This document shows positions 15,687-23,485 of a stretch of DNA of 64,000 nucleotides, in pieces. Each line of letters starts with the position of its first letter. Position 1 is the first letter of the stretch. Position numbers and translations under genes: made by a program. Below the pieces are notes generated by a model. That model ran no database searches, was not told where the DNA came from, and saw only the letters and a list, made by a program, of their open reading frames with translations. The stretch comes from Nocardiopsis mwathae (GTDB lineage: Bacteria; Actinomycetota; Actinomycetes; Streptosporangiales; Streptosporangiaceae): positions 2,976,001 through 3,040,000 of the forward strand of contig NZ_JACHDS010000001.1 in NCBI RefSeq assembly GCF_014201195.1, given 5' to 3'.

Positions 15687-15804
15687 GGACGGCTCCATTC
15701 TCCGGTTTCACTCACATCTGCGTCGCGGGCGGGCGCACCGCGGGGGCGGGGTGTCGCTCCGCGTGCGCTGTGACCACATTCTCACACTGGTCTGGACCAC
15801 TCGA

Positions 15805-16314
15805 TCAATTCCGCCCGCTGGAGGGGCCGTCCGGCTCGCCGTCGGGGAGTTCGCGTGGGACGTCGGGGGTGCGGCCGGGCTCGGCCGCGCCCGCCTCGCC
15901 CTCGGGGGCGGCGGCTCCCCCGTCCCCGAGGTCCGCCCCCCGCGGTCCGGCGCCCTCCCGCTCCCGGTGCTCGCGCTCCATCCGCTGCTTCTCCAGTGAC
16001 CGCTCGACCACGTCCCAGGTCTCGCCCAAGGCGCCGAACAGCGCCGCCCCGGCCTTGCCGAGGTGCCCGACGACCTCCGGCGCCGCGGTGCGCACGATGC
16101 CGGCCAGCCGGTCGAGCGGCTCCTGTTCCGGCTGCGGCTGCTCCAGCCGGACGGCTTCCCCCCACACGTCGTCCTTCGCGGGTGGCGGAGCGGTCACGCT
16201 CGACACGCCGCGGCGCACGCCCGCGATGATGAGCTTGCGCTGCAGGGCGTCGACGAGCCGCAGTGCGTCGTCGATGATGTCCTGTGAACCCGTGTCGCGG
16301 TTCGGCTCAGCCAT
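15805..16314 (-). CDS. DUF5304-type hypothetical protein
   Basis: A 169-residue acidic protein. Residues 1-110 form a helical core (DIIDDALRLVDALQRKLIIAGVRRG and RLAGIVRTAAPEVVGHLGKAGAALFGAL) that could lie against a membrane, followed by a low-complexity Glu/Gly/Pro tail. I assign it to the uncharacterised DUF5304-like proteins mainly from its position beside glkA. ATG 16314 begins MAEPNRDTGSQDI; the frame extends further upstream, but that part looks non-coding. It is transcribed in the same direction as glkA and may be cotranscribed. Confidence 0.7.
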   Translation of the reverse strand: MAEPNRDTGSQDIIDDALRLVDALQRKLIIAGVRRGVSSVTAPPPAKDDVWGEAVRLEQPQPEQEPLDRLAGIVRTAAPEVVGHLGKAGAALFGALGETWDVVERSLEKQRMEREHREREGAGPRGADLGDGGAAAPEGEAGAAEPGRTPDVPRELPDGEPDGPSSGRN

Positions 16315-16758
16315 GGTCGTCCAACCCCTGTTCTGCCGTCGTGAACGCCACGTTATCCGCGCCCGCGGGGTGGCGGCCTGCCGCCGCGGTCGAATCGGGG
16401 GAAACCCCGACACGGTTCAGGGACGGCCCGGCGCACCGCCTGACCCATCGCCCTGCGTGCCCACGACACGCCGTATGGTCACGATTCCGCTGAGCCGCCT
16501 GGCCTGTGCCCACGAATCCGCTGCGGATTCGGTGTTCAGGACTGCCCTCGGAGCAAGATCAACGCTAGGGTCGAACTACGGGCGCCGACGCGGCGCGGCG
16601 GTTCGCCCCCGGTGCGCATCGCCGCAGGACATGGGACCGATTTCATCAACATCACGTCTCGTTCGGATACCGAACGAGAACACGTTCTACCGACTAGTAG
16701 CTTAAGTTGTTACCGTCGTCACGTCCCCTAGAGGCCTTGTACGACCAGGAGCGATAAC
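16315..16758. other. Divergent promoter region of the acyl-CoA synthetase gene
   Basis: A 444-bp gap between the DUF5304 and fadD genes. The right part (16640-16750) is A+T-richer and holds the palindrome listed at 16657-16679. No small gene is convincing. Confidence 0.5.
16657..16679. promoter_or_regulatory. Operator-like palindrome upstream of fadD
   Basis: TCTCGTTCGG-ATA-CCGAACGAGA, a 23-bp site with perfect 10-bp arms, centred 91 bp before the acyl-CoA synthetase start. The size and symmetry fit a TetR- or GntR-type dimer site. The regulator is not in this window. Confidence 0.6.
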
Positions 16759-18555
16759 GTGCGCGAATTCAGCCGTCCTGTGAAGGTCGAGATCTCATCG
16801 CAGGCGCGCCTGCCCGATACGGTCTTCGCCCGCGCCGCCGAGGAGCCCACCGCCGTCGCGCTCCGGGTTCAGGAAGCCGGCCAGTGGCGGGACGTCACCT
16901 GCCGGGAGTTCCGCGACGACGTCGTGGCGATCGCCAAGGCGCTGATCGCCGCCGGCATCGAGCACGGCGACCGCGTCGGCCTGATGTCGCGGACCCGCTA
17001 CGAGTGGACCACCATCGACTACGCGGTCTGGTCGGTCGGCGCCGTGACCGTGCCGATCTATGAGACCTCCTCCGCCGAACAGGTCGAGTGGATCCTCGGA
17101 GACTCGGAGGCCAAGGCGGTCTTCGTCGAGGGCGAGGCCCACGCCGAACGCGTCAGGTCGGTGCTGCCCGGCCTCCCCGGGCTCGCCCACACGTGGAAGA
17201 TCGAGGACGGCGGCCTGGCCGCCTTCGTCGAGACGGGCTCCGGCGTCGACGGCTCCGTCGTGGAGGAGCGGCGGACCGCGGGCGACGTCGACGAGCTCGC
17301 CACGCTGATCTACACCTCCGGCACCACCGGGCGCCCCAAGGGCTGCGAGCTGACCCACCGCAACCTGCTCTTCACCATCATGAACGTGATCGAGGGCCCG
17401 CTGCAGGAGGTCTTCACCCTGCAGGGCCGCTCGACCCTCCTCTTCCTCCCGCTGGCCCACTCGTTCGCCCGGGTCATCCAGATCGGCTGCATCGAGTCCA
17501 GGACGATCCTCGGCCACTTCCCGACGACCGGCCCGGAACTCATCGACCAGTTCGGCGTCTTCAAGCCGACCTTCCTGCTGGCCGTGCCGCGCGTCTTCGA
17601 GAAGGTGTTCAACAAGGCCGAGCAGAAGGCCACCGCCGAGGGCAAGGGCAGGATCTTCGCCGCCGCGGCGGCCACCGCCATCGACTACAGCAAGGCCCTG
17701 GACAGCGGGCGCGTCCCGCTGGGCCTGAAGCTCAAGCACGCCGTGTTCGCCAAGCTCGTCTACGGCAAGCTTCTGGACCGCCTGGGCGGCGAGGCCCGGT
17801 ACGCGGTGTCCGGCGGCTCCGCGCTGGGCGAGCGGCTGGGCCACTTCTTCCGCGGCGTGGGGCTCACCATCATCGAGGGCTACGGGCTCACCGAGACCTC
17901 CGCCCCCACCTCGGTCAACACGCCCGCCAAGAACAAGATCGGCACCGTCGGCCCGCCGCTCCCCGGCGCCACCATCAAGATCGACGACGACGGCGAGGTG
18001 CTGTGCAAGGGCGACCACATCATGCGCGGCTACTGGCGCAACGAGCGGGCCACCGCCGACGCGTTCGACGCGGACGGCTTCTACCGCACCGGTGACCTGG
18101 GCGCCCTGGACGAGGAGGGGTACCTGCGCATCACCGGCCGGAAGAAGGAGATCATCGTGACGGCCGGCGGCAAGAACGTCGCCCCGGCGGTGATCGAGGA
18201 CCGCATCCGAGGGCACGCCATCATCAGCCAGTGCCTGGTGGTCGGGGACAACCGCAACTTCGTCTCCGCGCTGGTCACCATCGACCCGGAGGCCTTCGAG
18301 TTCTGGAAGCAGCAGAACGACCGCACCGGCGAGATCGCGGACCTGGTCGACGACCCGGGCCTCATCGCCGCGGTGCAGGAGGCCGTGGACGACGCCAACA
18401 AGGCCGTGTCCAAGGCGGAGTCGGTGCGCAAGTTCAGGATCCTGCCCGAGGACTTCTCCGAGGAGGGCGGCCAGATGACGGCGTCGCTGAAGGTGAAGCG
18501 GCACGTCGTCACCAAGCAGTACGAGCACGAGATCGAGCGGATCTACACGGGCTGA
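16759..18555 (+). CDS. Long-chain acyl-CoA synthetase (FadD15-like)
   Basis: A 598-residue AMP-forming ligase that activates fatty acids to acyl-CoA. The phosphate-binding P-loop is LIYTSGTTGRPKGCELTH (about residues 185-202), the adenylate motif is GYGLTETSAPTS (about 374-385), and the hinge and C-terminal catalytic region are FYRTGDLGALDEEGYLRITGRKKEIIVT. The start is GTG 16759, with AGGAG 9 nt upstream. It stands alone, convergent with an NlpC/P60 gene and ended by a strong hairpin. A palindrome at 16657-16679 suggests dedicated control. Confidence 0.93.
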   Translation: MREFSRPVKVEISSQARLPDTVFARAAEEPTAVALRVQEAGQWRDVTCREFRDDVVAIAKALIAAGIEHGDRVGLMSRTRYEWTTIDYAVWSVGAVTVPIYETSSAEQVEWILGDSEAKAVFVEGEAHAERVRSVLPGLPGLAHTWKIEDGGLAAFVETGSGVDGSVVEERRTAGDVDELATLIYTSGTTGRPKGCELTHRNLLFTIMNVIEGPLQEVFTLQGRSTLLFLPLAHSFARVIQIGCIESRTILGHFPTTGPELIDQFGVFKPTFLLAVPRVFEKVFNKAEQKATAEGKGRIFAAAAATAIDYSKALDSGRVPLGLKLKHAVFAKLVYGKLLDRLGGEARYAVSGGSALGERLGHFFRGVGLTIIEGYGLTETSAPTSVNTPAKNKIGTVGPPLPGATIKIDDDGEVLCKGDHIMRGYWRNERATADAFDADGFYRTGDLGALDEEGYLRITGRKKEIIVTAGGKNVAPAVIEDRIRGHAIISQCLVVGDNRNFVSALVTIDPEAFEFWKQQNDRTGEIADLVDDPGLIAAVQEAVDDANKAVSKAESVRKFRILPEDFSEEGGQMTASLKVKRHVVTKQYEHEIERIYTG

Positions 18556-18616
18556 CCCCCGGCTCCGGTGGTCCGCCGGCGGCCGCACCCGCCGCGACCG
18601 CGCCCCGAACGTGCCG

Positions 18617-18650
18617 CCGCCCGCCCGATGGACGTCCATCGGGCGGGCGG
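18617..18650. terminator. Bidirectional hairpin after fadD
   Basis: A perfect palindrome with two 17-bp arms and no spacer, centred between 18633 and 18634. It lies between the convergent fadD (stop 18555) and NlpC/P60 (stop 18676) genes. Confidence 0.75.
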
Positions 18651-18675
18651 TGTGCTGTGCGGGTGCGCCGCCGGC

Positions 18676-19728
18676 TCAGGGCCGCACGGCGGCGGTGAAG
18701 TTGTTCCGGTAGTAGCTGTTGAGGGTGACCTCGGCGACCGGCTTGGACGGGTTGGAGGCGTGCACCATCTTGCCGTCGCCGACGTACATGCCGACGTGGC
18801 TGGGGCCGCCGTAGAAGAAGATCAGGTCGCCCGGCCGCATGTTGTCCCAGGAGACCCGCTTGCCGGCGTTGACCTGGTCGAAGGTGGTGCGCGGCAGGCT
18901 CACTCCGGCCTGCCTCCAGGCGGCCTGGACCAGGCTGGAGCAGTCCCACACGTCCGGGCCGTTGGCGCCCAGCCGGTAGGCGTCGCCGATCTGAGCGTAG
19001 ACGAAGTCCAGGGCCACCCGGGCGTTGCCGGAGGCCGAGCCGTTGTAGGACGCGCCCCCGCCGGAGGAGGACGAGGAGGATCCGGATCCCGAGGACCGCC
19101 CGCCGTCGACACCGGCGGTGGCCTGGGCCTGCTCCTCCTCGGTCAGCCCGTCGAGGATCTCCTGCTGCTTGTCGATCTTCTCCTGCGCCTCGTCCTTGGC
19201 GTCCTCGGCGTCGTCGAGCTTCTCCTTGGCCTTCTTCTCCGTGGACTCGGCCTCGGACTCCAGGTCGTCGAGCTCGGACTTCTGCTCCAGGTACTTCCGC
19301 AGGCCCGCCTTCTGGCTCTCGGAGAGGTAGTCGAGGTCGGCCGACTGCTGCAGGGCGTCGTCGGGGCCGTCCGCGGTCATCAGGTAGGCGGGTGAGGAGT
19401 AGTCGACCCCCAGGTAGGCCGACGTCGCCAGTCGGCGTACCCCGTTCTCCAGGCCGTCGAGCTTCTCCTGAGCGTCGTCGCGCTTGGACTCCAGGTCGTC
19501 GAGCTTCTTACGCGCGGCGTCGTGGTCCTCCTTGGCCTGGTTGTAGGCGTCGGCGAGCTCCGCGTACTCCTTTTCGAGCTTCTCGATCCTGTCCCGGACC
19601 TCATCGGCGGTGGGGTCGGCGAAGGCGACTCCGGTGGAGGTGAGCAGAGCCCCCGCGGCGACGAAGCCGACGATCGCGAGGTGACGGCGGAAGGAGCGGC
19701 GCCCCTGGGGTTCCTGGCGTTCGTCCAC
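18676..19728 (-). CDS. Secreted NlpC/P60 peptidoglycan endopeptidase with coiled coil
   Basis: A 350-residue secreted protein. An N-terminal signal sequence (RRHLAIVGFVAAGALLTSTGVAFA) is followed by a long coiled coil (about 40-210), a Gly/Ser linker and a C-terminal NlpC/P60 domain (about 230-350) of the RipA/RipC type that cleaves stem peptides. The catalytic cysteine is in WDCSSLVQAAW, where most relatives have DCSG; the histidine is in PSHVGMYVG. I chose GTG 19728 because the signal peptide then starts near residue 12; longer frames add a Pro/Arg-rich stretch without family resemblance. A paralogue lies directly upstream on the same strand. Confidence 0.88.
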   Translation of the reverse strand: MDERQEPQGRRSFRRHLAIVGFVAAGALLTSTGVAFADPTADEVRDRIEKLEKEYAELADAYNQAKEDHDAARKKLDDLESKRDDAQEKLDGLENGVRRLATSAYLGVDYSSPAYLMTADGPDDALQQSADLDYLSESQKAGLRKYLEQKSELDDLESEAESTEKKAKEKLDDAEDAKDEAQEKIDKQQEILDGLTEEEQAQATAGVDGGRSSGSGSSSSSSGGGASYNGSASGNARVALDFVYAQIGDAYRLGANGPDVWDCSSLVQAAWRQAGVSLPRTTFDQVNAGKRVSWDNMRPGDLIFFYGGPSHVGMYVGDGKMVHASNPSKPVAEVTLNSYYRNNFTAAVRP

Positions 19729-20112
19729 GCTGGTGGCACACCTTTCTGCAAACCGCCCACCGGTGTGTCGTGGCGGGTCCTCGGGCAGGGAGGTGCCCGT
19801 CGGCGCCGGCAGTGGACGGCCGGACCGGGGTGAACCCTGGGCTCCCGCCGGCGGCGCGTCGGGGGCTCGCGTCGGGCCGGGGCCCTCCGGTCTCCGCGTC
19901 CCGGGGGTCAGGCGGTGTGAATCACGCGGAGTGGGGCGGAAGCCGGTCGCCGCCATCCGGATGATGGCGTGGTCTACGACCTCGCTCGGCGCGCAACAGT
20001 AGTGCATCGACGCGCCCGTCTCAACCGTTTCGTTACCCAAGAGCCCGGATTGCGGTTATCCGCATATGTCGTATAAGCCACTGCCGATATGGAAGCACTC
20101 GCGGCACGCACG
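19729..20112. other. Leader region between the two NlpC/P60 genes
   Basis: About 380 bp upstream of the downstream hydrolase gene. It presumably contains that gene's promoter and a long untranslated leader. I looked for the c-di-AMP (ydaO-type) riboswitch often found before such genes in actinobacteria and could not confirm its conserved blocks on the minus strand. Confidence 0.4.
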
Positions 20113-20150
20113 AAAAAGCCCTGGTCACCGCGGGAGCGGTGACCAGGGCT
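20113..20150 (-). terminator. Intrinsic terminator of the upstream NlpC/P60 gene
   Basis: Stem AGCCCTGGTCACCGC with loop of 4 nt and perfect 15-bp arms (20117-20131 and 20136-20150), followed on the minus strand by TTTTCG. It lies 75 bp after the stop at 20225. Confidence 0.88.
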
Positions 20151-20224
20151 GCGGCCCTCTCGGTTCCCGTCGAGCGTGATGATCTCCACCGGGGACCGAA
20201 CCGGGCGAACGGGCGTCGGACGGA

Positions 20225-21229
20225 CTACGGGCGGACGCCGAACATGAACTGACCGTCCCAGTACCCGGCCAGCGGCACCTCTTCGAGGTTCTTGCCGGTG
20301 CGCGGCGCGTGGACCATCTTGCCGTTGCCGGCGTACAGGCCGTTGTGGCCGAGGCTGCTGAAGAACAGGATGTCGCCCGGCTGCAGCTGGTCGCGGGAGA
20401 CGCGCTGTCCCACCTCGGCCTGGCTGTAGGTGGTACGCGGCAGGTTCACGCCGCCGGCGGCCCAGGAACGCATGACCAGGCCGGAGCAGTCGTAGCCGTT
20501 GGGCCCGGCCGAGCCGAAGATGTAGGGCTTGCCCAGCTGGGAGTAGGCGAAGTCCAGGGCGGCGCGGGCGTTGCCGGTGGCGCTGCCCGTGTAGCCGCCG
20601 GCGGCGTCGGAGCCGCCCTGGGATCCGGCCTCCTCGGCGTCGGGGAACTCGGCGAGCAGGTCCTTCTGCTCCTTGATCTTCGCCTCGACCTCGTCCTTCT
20701 TCTTCTTGGCCTCCTCGCGGGCCTTCTTCGCGTCCTTGAGGGCGTCGCCGGCCTCGTCCTTCAGCTTGAAGAGACGCTCGGAGGAGTCGCCGAACTCGTC
20801 CAGCTTGGACTGCTGGGCGTCGGAGAGGTAGTCGAGGTCGTCGCTCTGCTCAAGGAGCTTCTCGGGGTTCTCGGCGGCGAGGATGGTGGTGGTGGCGTCG
20901 AGGTCGTTGGACTTGTAGACGGCACTGGCGAAGTTGGCGACCTCGTCGCGCAGCTCGTTGTACCGGTCCTCCTCGTCACCGACCTGCTCTTCGAGCTCGT
21001 CGGCCTTCTTCTTCGCGGCCTTGTAGTCGTCGTTGGCCTCGTTGTAGTCCTGAACGATCTTGCCGGCCTCTTTGTTGAGGTCGTCGAGAGTCTTCTCGAC
21101 GTCCTCCCGGGTCGGCTCGGGATCGGCATACGCGACACCAGTGGGCGCGATCAGGCCACCGGCGACGACCACGCCCAGACCGGTCGCGATCCGGCGGGCC
21201 GTCTGCCGACCACCATCTTTGTTCGCCAT
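20225..21229 (-). CDS. Secreted NlpC/P60 peptidoglycan endopeptidase with coiled coil
   Basis: A 334-residue paralogue of the neighbouring hydrolase with the same plan: signal peptide (RRIATGLGVVVAGGLIAPTGVAYA), Lys/Glu-rich coiled coil (about 40-200) and a C-terminal NlpC/P60 domain with catalytic YDCSGLVMRSW and SLGHNGLYAG. Proteins of this plan cut peptidoglycan stem peptides during growth and division, the coiled coil serving in control or in binding FtsX-like partners. ATG 21229 (MANKDGG) is preferred because AAGGAG lies 10 nt upstream; ATG 21238 is only 1 nt from it. A -35/-10 pair at 21491-21519 would give a leader of about 255 nt. Confidence 0.88.
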   Translation of the reverse strand: MANKDGGRQTARRIATGLGVVVAGGLIAPTGVAYADPEPTREDVEKTLDDLNKEAGKIVQDYNEANDDYKAAKKKADELEEQVGDEEDRYNELRDEVANFASAVYKSNDLDATTTILAAENPEKLLEQSDDLDYLSDAQQSKLDEFGDSSERLFKLKDEAGDALKDAKKAREEAKKKKDEVEAKIKEQKDLLAEFPDAEEAGSQGGSDAAGGYTGSATGNARAALDFAYSQLGKPYIFGSAGPNGYDCSGLVMRSWAAGGVNLPRTTYSQAEVGQRVSRDQLQPGDILFFSSLGHNGLYAGNGKMVHAPRTGKNLEEVPLAGYWDGQFMFGVRP

Positions 21230-21490
21230 GGCGGTCATGCTCCTTTTAGTTCAAGTCCGCGGTAGGGGACGGGGGCGGAGGGCCGGCGTGCGCGTGCGAT
21301 GCCGCCGGGACCGGGGGATCGGGGACCACGATCACCGGGCGTCGCGGGCGCGGGTAGGACGGGGCCGACGCTCTCCCCACGGCTCGGGAGCCTCCCGCGT
21401 CGCGGCCGGGGGAAGCCGCCGCCGGACGTGCCCGGGGCACCCGGGCACAGCCCTGGCCTCATAGCGGGAAGCCGGTCATGCTCCGGGTAG

Positions 21491-21519
21491 AAACTAGCGG
21501 ACCTCCGGTCTCACCTCAA
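21491..21519 (-). promoter_or_regulatory. Sigma-70-type promoter of the NlpC/P60 gene
   Basis: On the minus strand, -35 TTGAGG (21519-21514) and -10 TAGTTT (21496-21491) are separated by 17 nt. The predicted transcript would carry a GC-rich untranslated leader of about 255 nt, long enough for RNA-level control; the rest of the 348-bp gap shows no gene. Confidence 0.55.
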
Positions 21520-21577
21520 CCACAACTACGACAAGTAACAGCCTGCACCCCGATGTCAGCGATGTCGGACGTGCCCC

Positions 21578-22936
21578 TCAGGCCTCCAGGCGCCGCAGGA
21601 GCAGCGCGGAGGCCACGGTGCGCGCCCCCTCGCGCCGGACCGCGGTGATGATCTCCTTGTCGGACGTCACCACGGCGAGCGGCCGCCCCTCGGGCTCGGC
21701 CCGGACCAGCCGGATGATGAGCTCGTCGGCGGTCTCTCCCGGGTCGCTGAACAGCAGCCGGACACGGCGCGTGGCGGAGAGGGCCGGCGGCGCCTCCACA
21801 TCGGCGCCGTCGAAGACGCAGGTGATCTCGGCCTTGGTCCGCGTCGCCAGCCCCTCCAGGGAGGCCAGCAGCCTGCCGCGCTGATCGGCCAGCGGAAGCG
21901 TGCCGTACCCCGTCTTGGTGACGTTATAGCCGTCCACGAGGAAGTGGATGCGCGGCAGCGTGAGCAGCTGGTCGACCAGACCGGGGTCGTCATCGGGCAG
22001 CCCCTGGCCGGGGACGACGGTCCCGCGGGCCTGCCGCTCCCCCGCGACCAGATCGCCCGGGCTCTCGATGGAGGTGGGCAGCGCCAGTTCCCGGCGCAGC
22101 CCGTGCGCGGCGTCCAGCAGCACGTCGAGCAGTACGCGCAGCCGCGCCTCGTCGGCGCTGCGTCCGGCGCGGGCGGCCCGGCGGGCGTTCTCCACCTGCG
22201 CTTCGGCCGCGGCGAGGCGGTTGCGCAACCGGCGGTTCTCCGCTTCCACGACGTTGACCTGGTTGGTCGTCGTGGAGCTGAGTTCCGCCGCCTCCGCGAT
22301 CGCCTGCTCGGCCCCCGTGACGGCCTCCTTCGCCCGCTGGCGCTCGGTGTGGATCTTGCGGCGCAGGTCGGCGATGGTGGTGCGCTGCTCGCGCAGCCGC
22401 GCGCGCAGGCGGGCCAGTTCTTCGCGCTGCTCGGATCTGCTGTCCTCCAGCTGGCGGCGCAGGTCGGCGATGGTCTCCGCGGCCTCGTCGGCCTCCTTGG
22501 CCGTCTCCTGGCGCTCCAGCTCGCCGTGGATGCGCTCGACGATCTCCGACCAGCCCTCCGGCCGGACCAGGTAGGCGGCGGCCGCGACGGCGACCGGGTC
22601 GGCCGCAGGGGGAACGACGCCCTTGCGCAGCTCCTCGGCGAGCTCCGGCCACACCTGCTCCACCCGAGCGGCGACCTGCGACCGGAACTCGGCGTCGCCC
22701 TCCAGCTGGGCGGCGATCTGCGGCCCGGCCAGGCGCGCGCGGCGGCGCGGCTCGAACTTCGCCACGCGGCGAAGGGGCGGCGGCAGCTGGGACATCCTCA
22801 TCCCGCCCAGGACGTCGGAGCCGTACTCGATGACCCGGGAGCGGACACTCTCCGGTAGCGGGCGGCGCAGGGCCTCCTCGTGGGCGCTCCCCTCCGGATG
22901 GGCACCACTCCGCGGGGCCGTACCGTCAGAGGTCAT
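21578..22936 (-). CDS. NYN-domain putative RNA-binding/nuclease protein
   Basis: A 452-residue protein. The N-terminal part (about 1-150) is helical, followed by a long coiled coil (about 150-280) rich in Arg/Glu. The C-terminal 170 residues are an NYN/PIN-like domain of the YacP type: FLVDGYNVTKTGY, CVFDGADVEAPP and VVTSDKEI carry the expected acidic residues. Relatives act on RNA, but the target is unknown. ATG 22936 lies inside the last codons of the upstream zinc-ribbon gene (11-bp overlap), so the two are coupled. Confidence 0.85.
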   Translation of the reverse strand: MTSDGTAPRSGAHPEGSAHEEALRRPLPESVRSRVIEYGSDVLGGMRMSQLPPPLRRVAKFEPRRRARLAGPQIAAQLEGDAEFRSQVAARVEQVWPELAEELRKGVVPPAADPVAVAAAAYLVRPEGWSEIVERIHGELERQETAKEADEAAETIADLRRQLEDSRSEQREELARLRARLREQRTTIADLRRKIHTERQRAKEAVTGAEQAIAEAAELSSTTTNQVNVVEAENRRLRNRLAAAEAQVENARRAARAGRSADEARLRVLLDVLLDAAHGLRRELALPTSIESPGDLVAGERQARGTVVPGQGLPDDDPGLVDQLLTLPRIHFLVDGYNVTKTGYGTLPLADQRGRLLASLEGLATRTKAEITCVFDGADVEAPPALSATRRVRLLFSDPGETADELIIRLVRAEPEGRPLAVVTSDKEIITAVRREGARTVASALLLRRLEA

Positions 22937-23207
22937 TCCGCTGCGCACCGTTCTCGGCGGTGGTCCCCGCCTCCTCGCCCGCGGGGCGGTCCACGATCTC
23001 GACCGAGTCCAGTGCGTTGCACCAGCGGCAGCGCACCTGATCGACGGTCTCGGCGAGCACCTCGCTCTCCTCGACGTCGTAGGCGCCGGACAGGTCGAAG
23101 TGCAGGTAGTCGCGCGACCGCACGCTCCGCGTCACGTCGAACCGGGTCAGGTTCCCGCACTGGGCGCACCGCCAGCGCTGGCTTTCGGACGGGACAGAAA
23201 TACTCAA
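22926..23207 (-). CDS. Small zinc-ribbon protein
   Basis: A 93-residue protein with two cysteine knuckles, WRCAQCGNLTRFD and VRCRWCNALD, which together form a C-x2-C/C-x2-C zinc ribbon. The acidic linker and C-terminus lack other motifs. It overlaps the NYN-domain gene and is probably cotranscribed; a zinc ribbon next to a nuclease-like protein suggests nucleic-acid or protein binding, but this is inference. I chose TTG 23207, 8 nt after AAGGAGG; GTG 23213 and an upstream GTG 23234 are alternatives. Confidence 0.8.
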   Translation of the reverse strand: MSISVPSESQRWRCAQCGNLTRFDVTRSVRSRDYLHFDLSGAYDVEESEVLAETVDQVRCRWCNALDSVEIVDRPAGEEAGTTAENGAQRNDL

Positions 23208-23473
23208 GGCCACTTCCTCCTTCTGCATCCTCACCGCACGACCCTAGGCCCTGCGCGCCGGGAAACGGCCCGGTGACACCGCAGCACGCCGCGCCGCGCC
23301 CGCGCCGACCGGACGCACCATCGCTCCCCCCGCCCCTGGCCTGCACCATCTTTCCACGTAGGTGAGGTCCTGATCTTGACGGATCCGCATCGATCCCGGT
23401 GCGGAGCGGACACGATCGGTCACACCGGGACGAACCCGCGTACCGCGCCCGCCCGTCCGTCACCGCGGCCGCT

Positions 23474-23479
23474 TAGGCT
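23474..23479 (+). promoter_or_regulatory. -10 box of the DEDD/GIY-YIG gene
   Basis: TAGGCT followed after 6 nt by GTG 23486, which lacks a ribosome binding site. This fits a leaderless transcript. Confidence 0.5.
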
Positions 23480-23485
23480 GGCCGG

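Noticed and set aside
19729-21577. c-di-AMP (ydaO-type) riboswitches before the two NlpC/P60 genes
   Set aside because: The leaders are long and the gene type fits, but I could not find the conserved blocks on the minus strand; GGGGTGAACC-like strings occur only on the opposite strand. A covariance-model search would decide.
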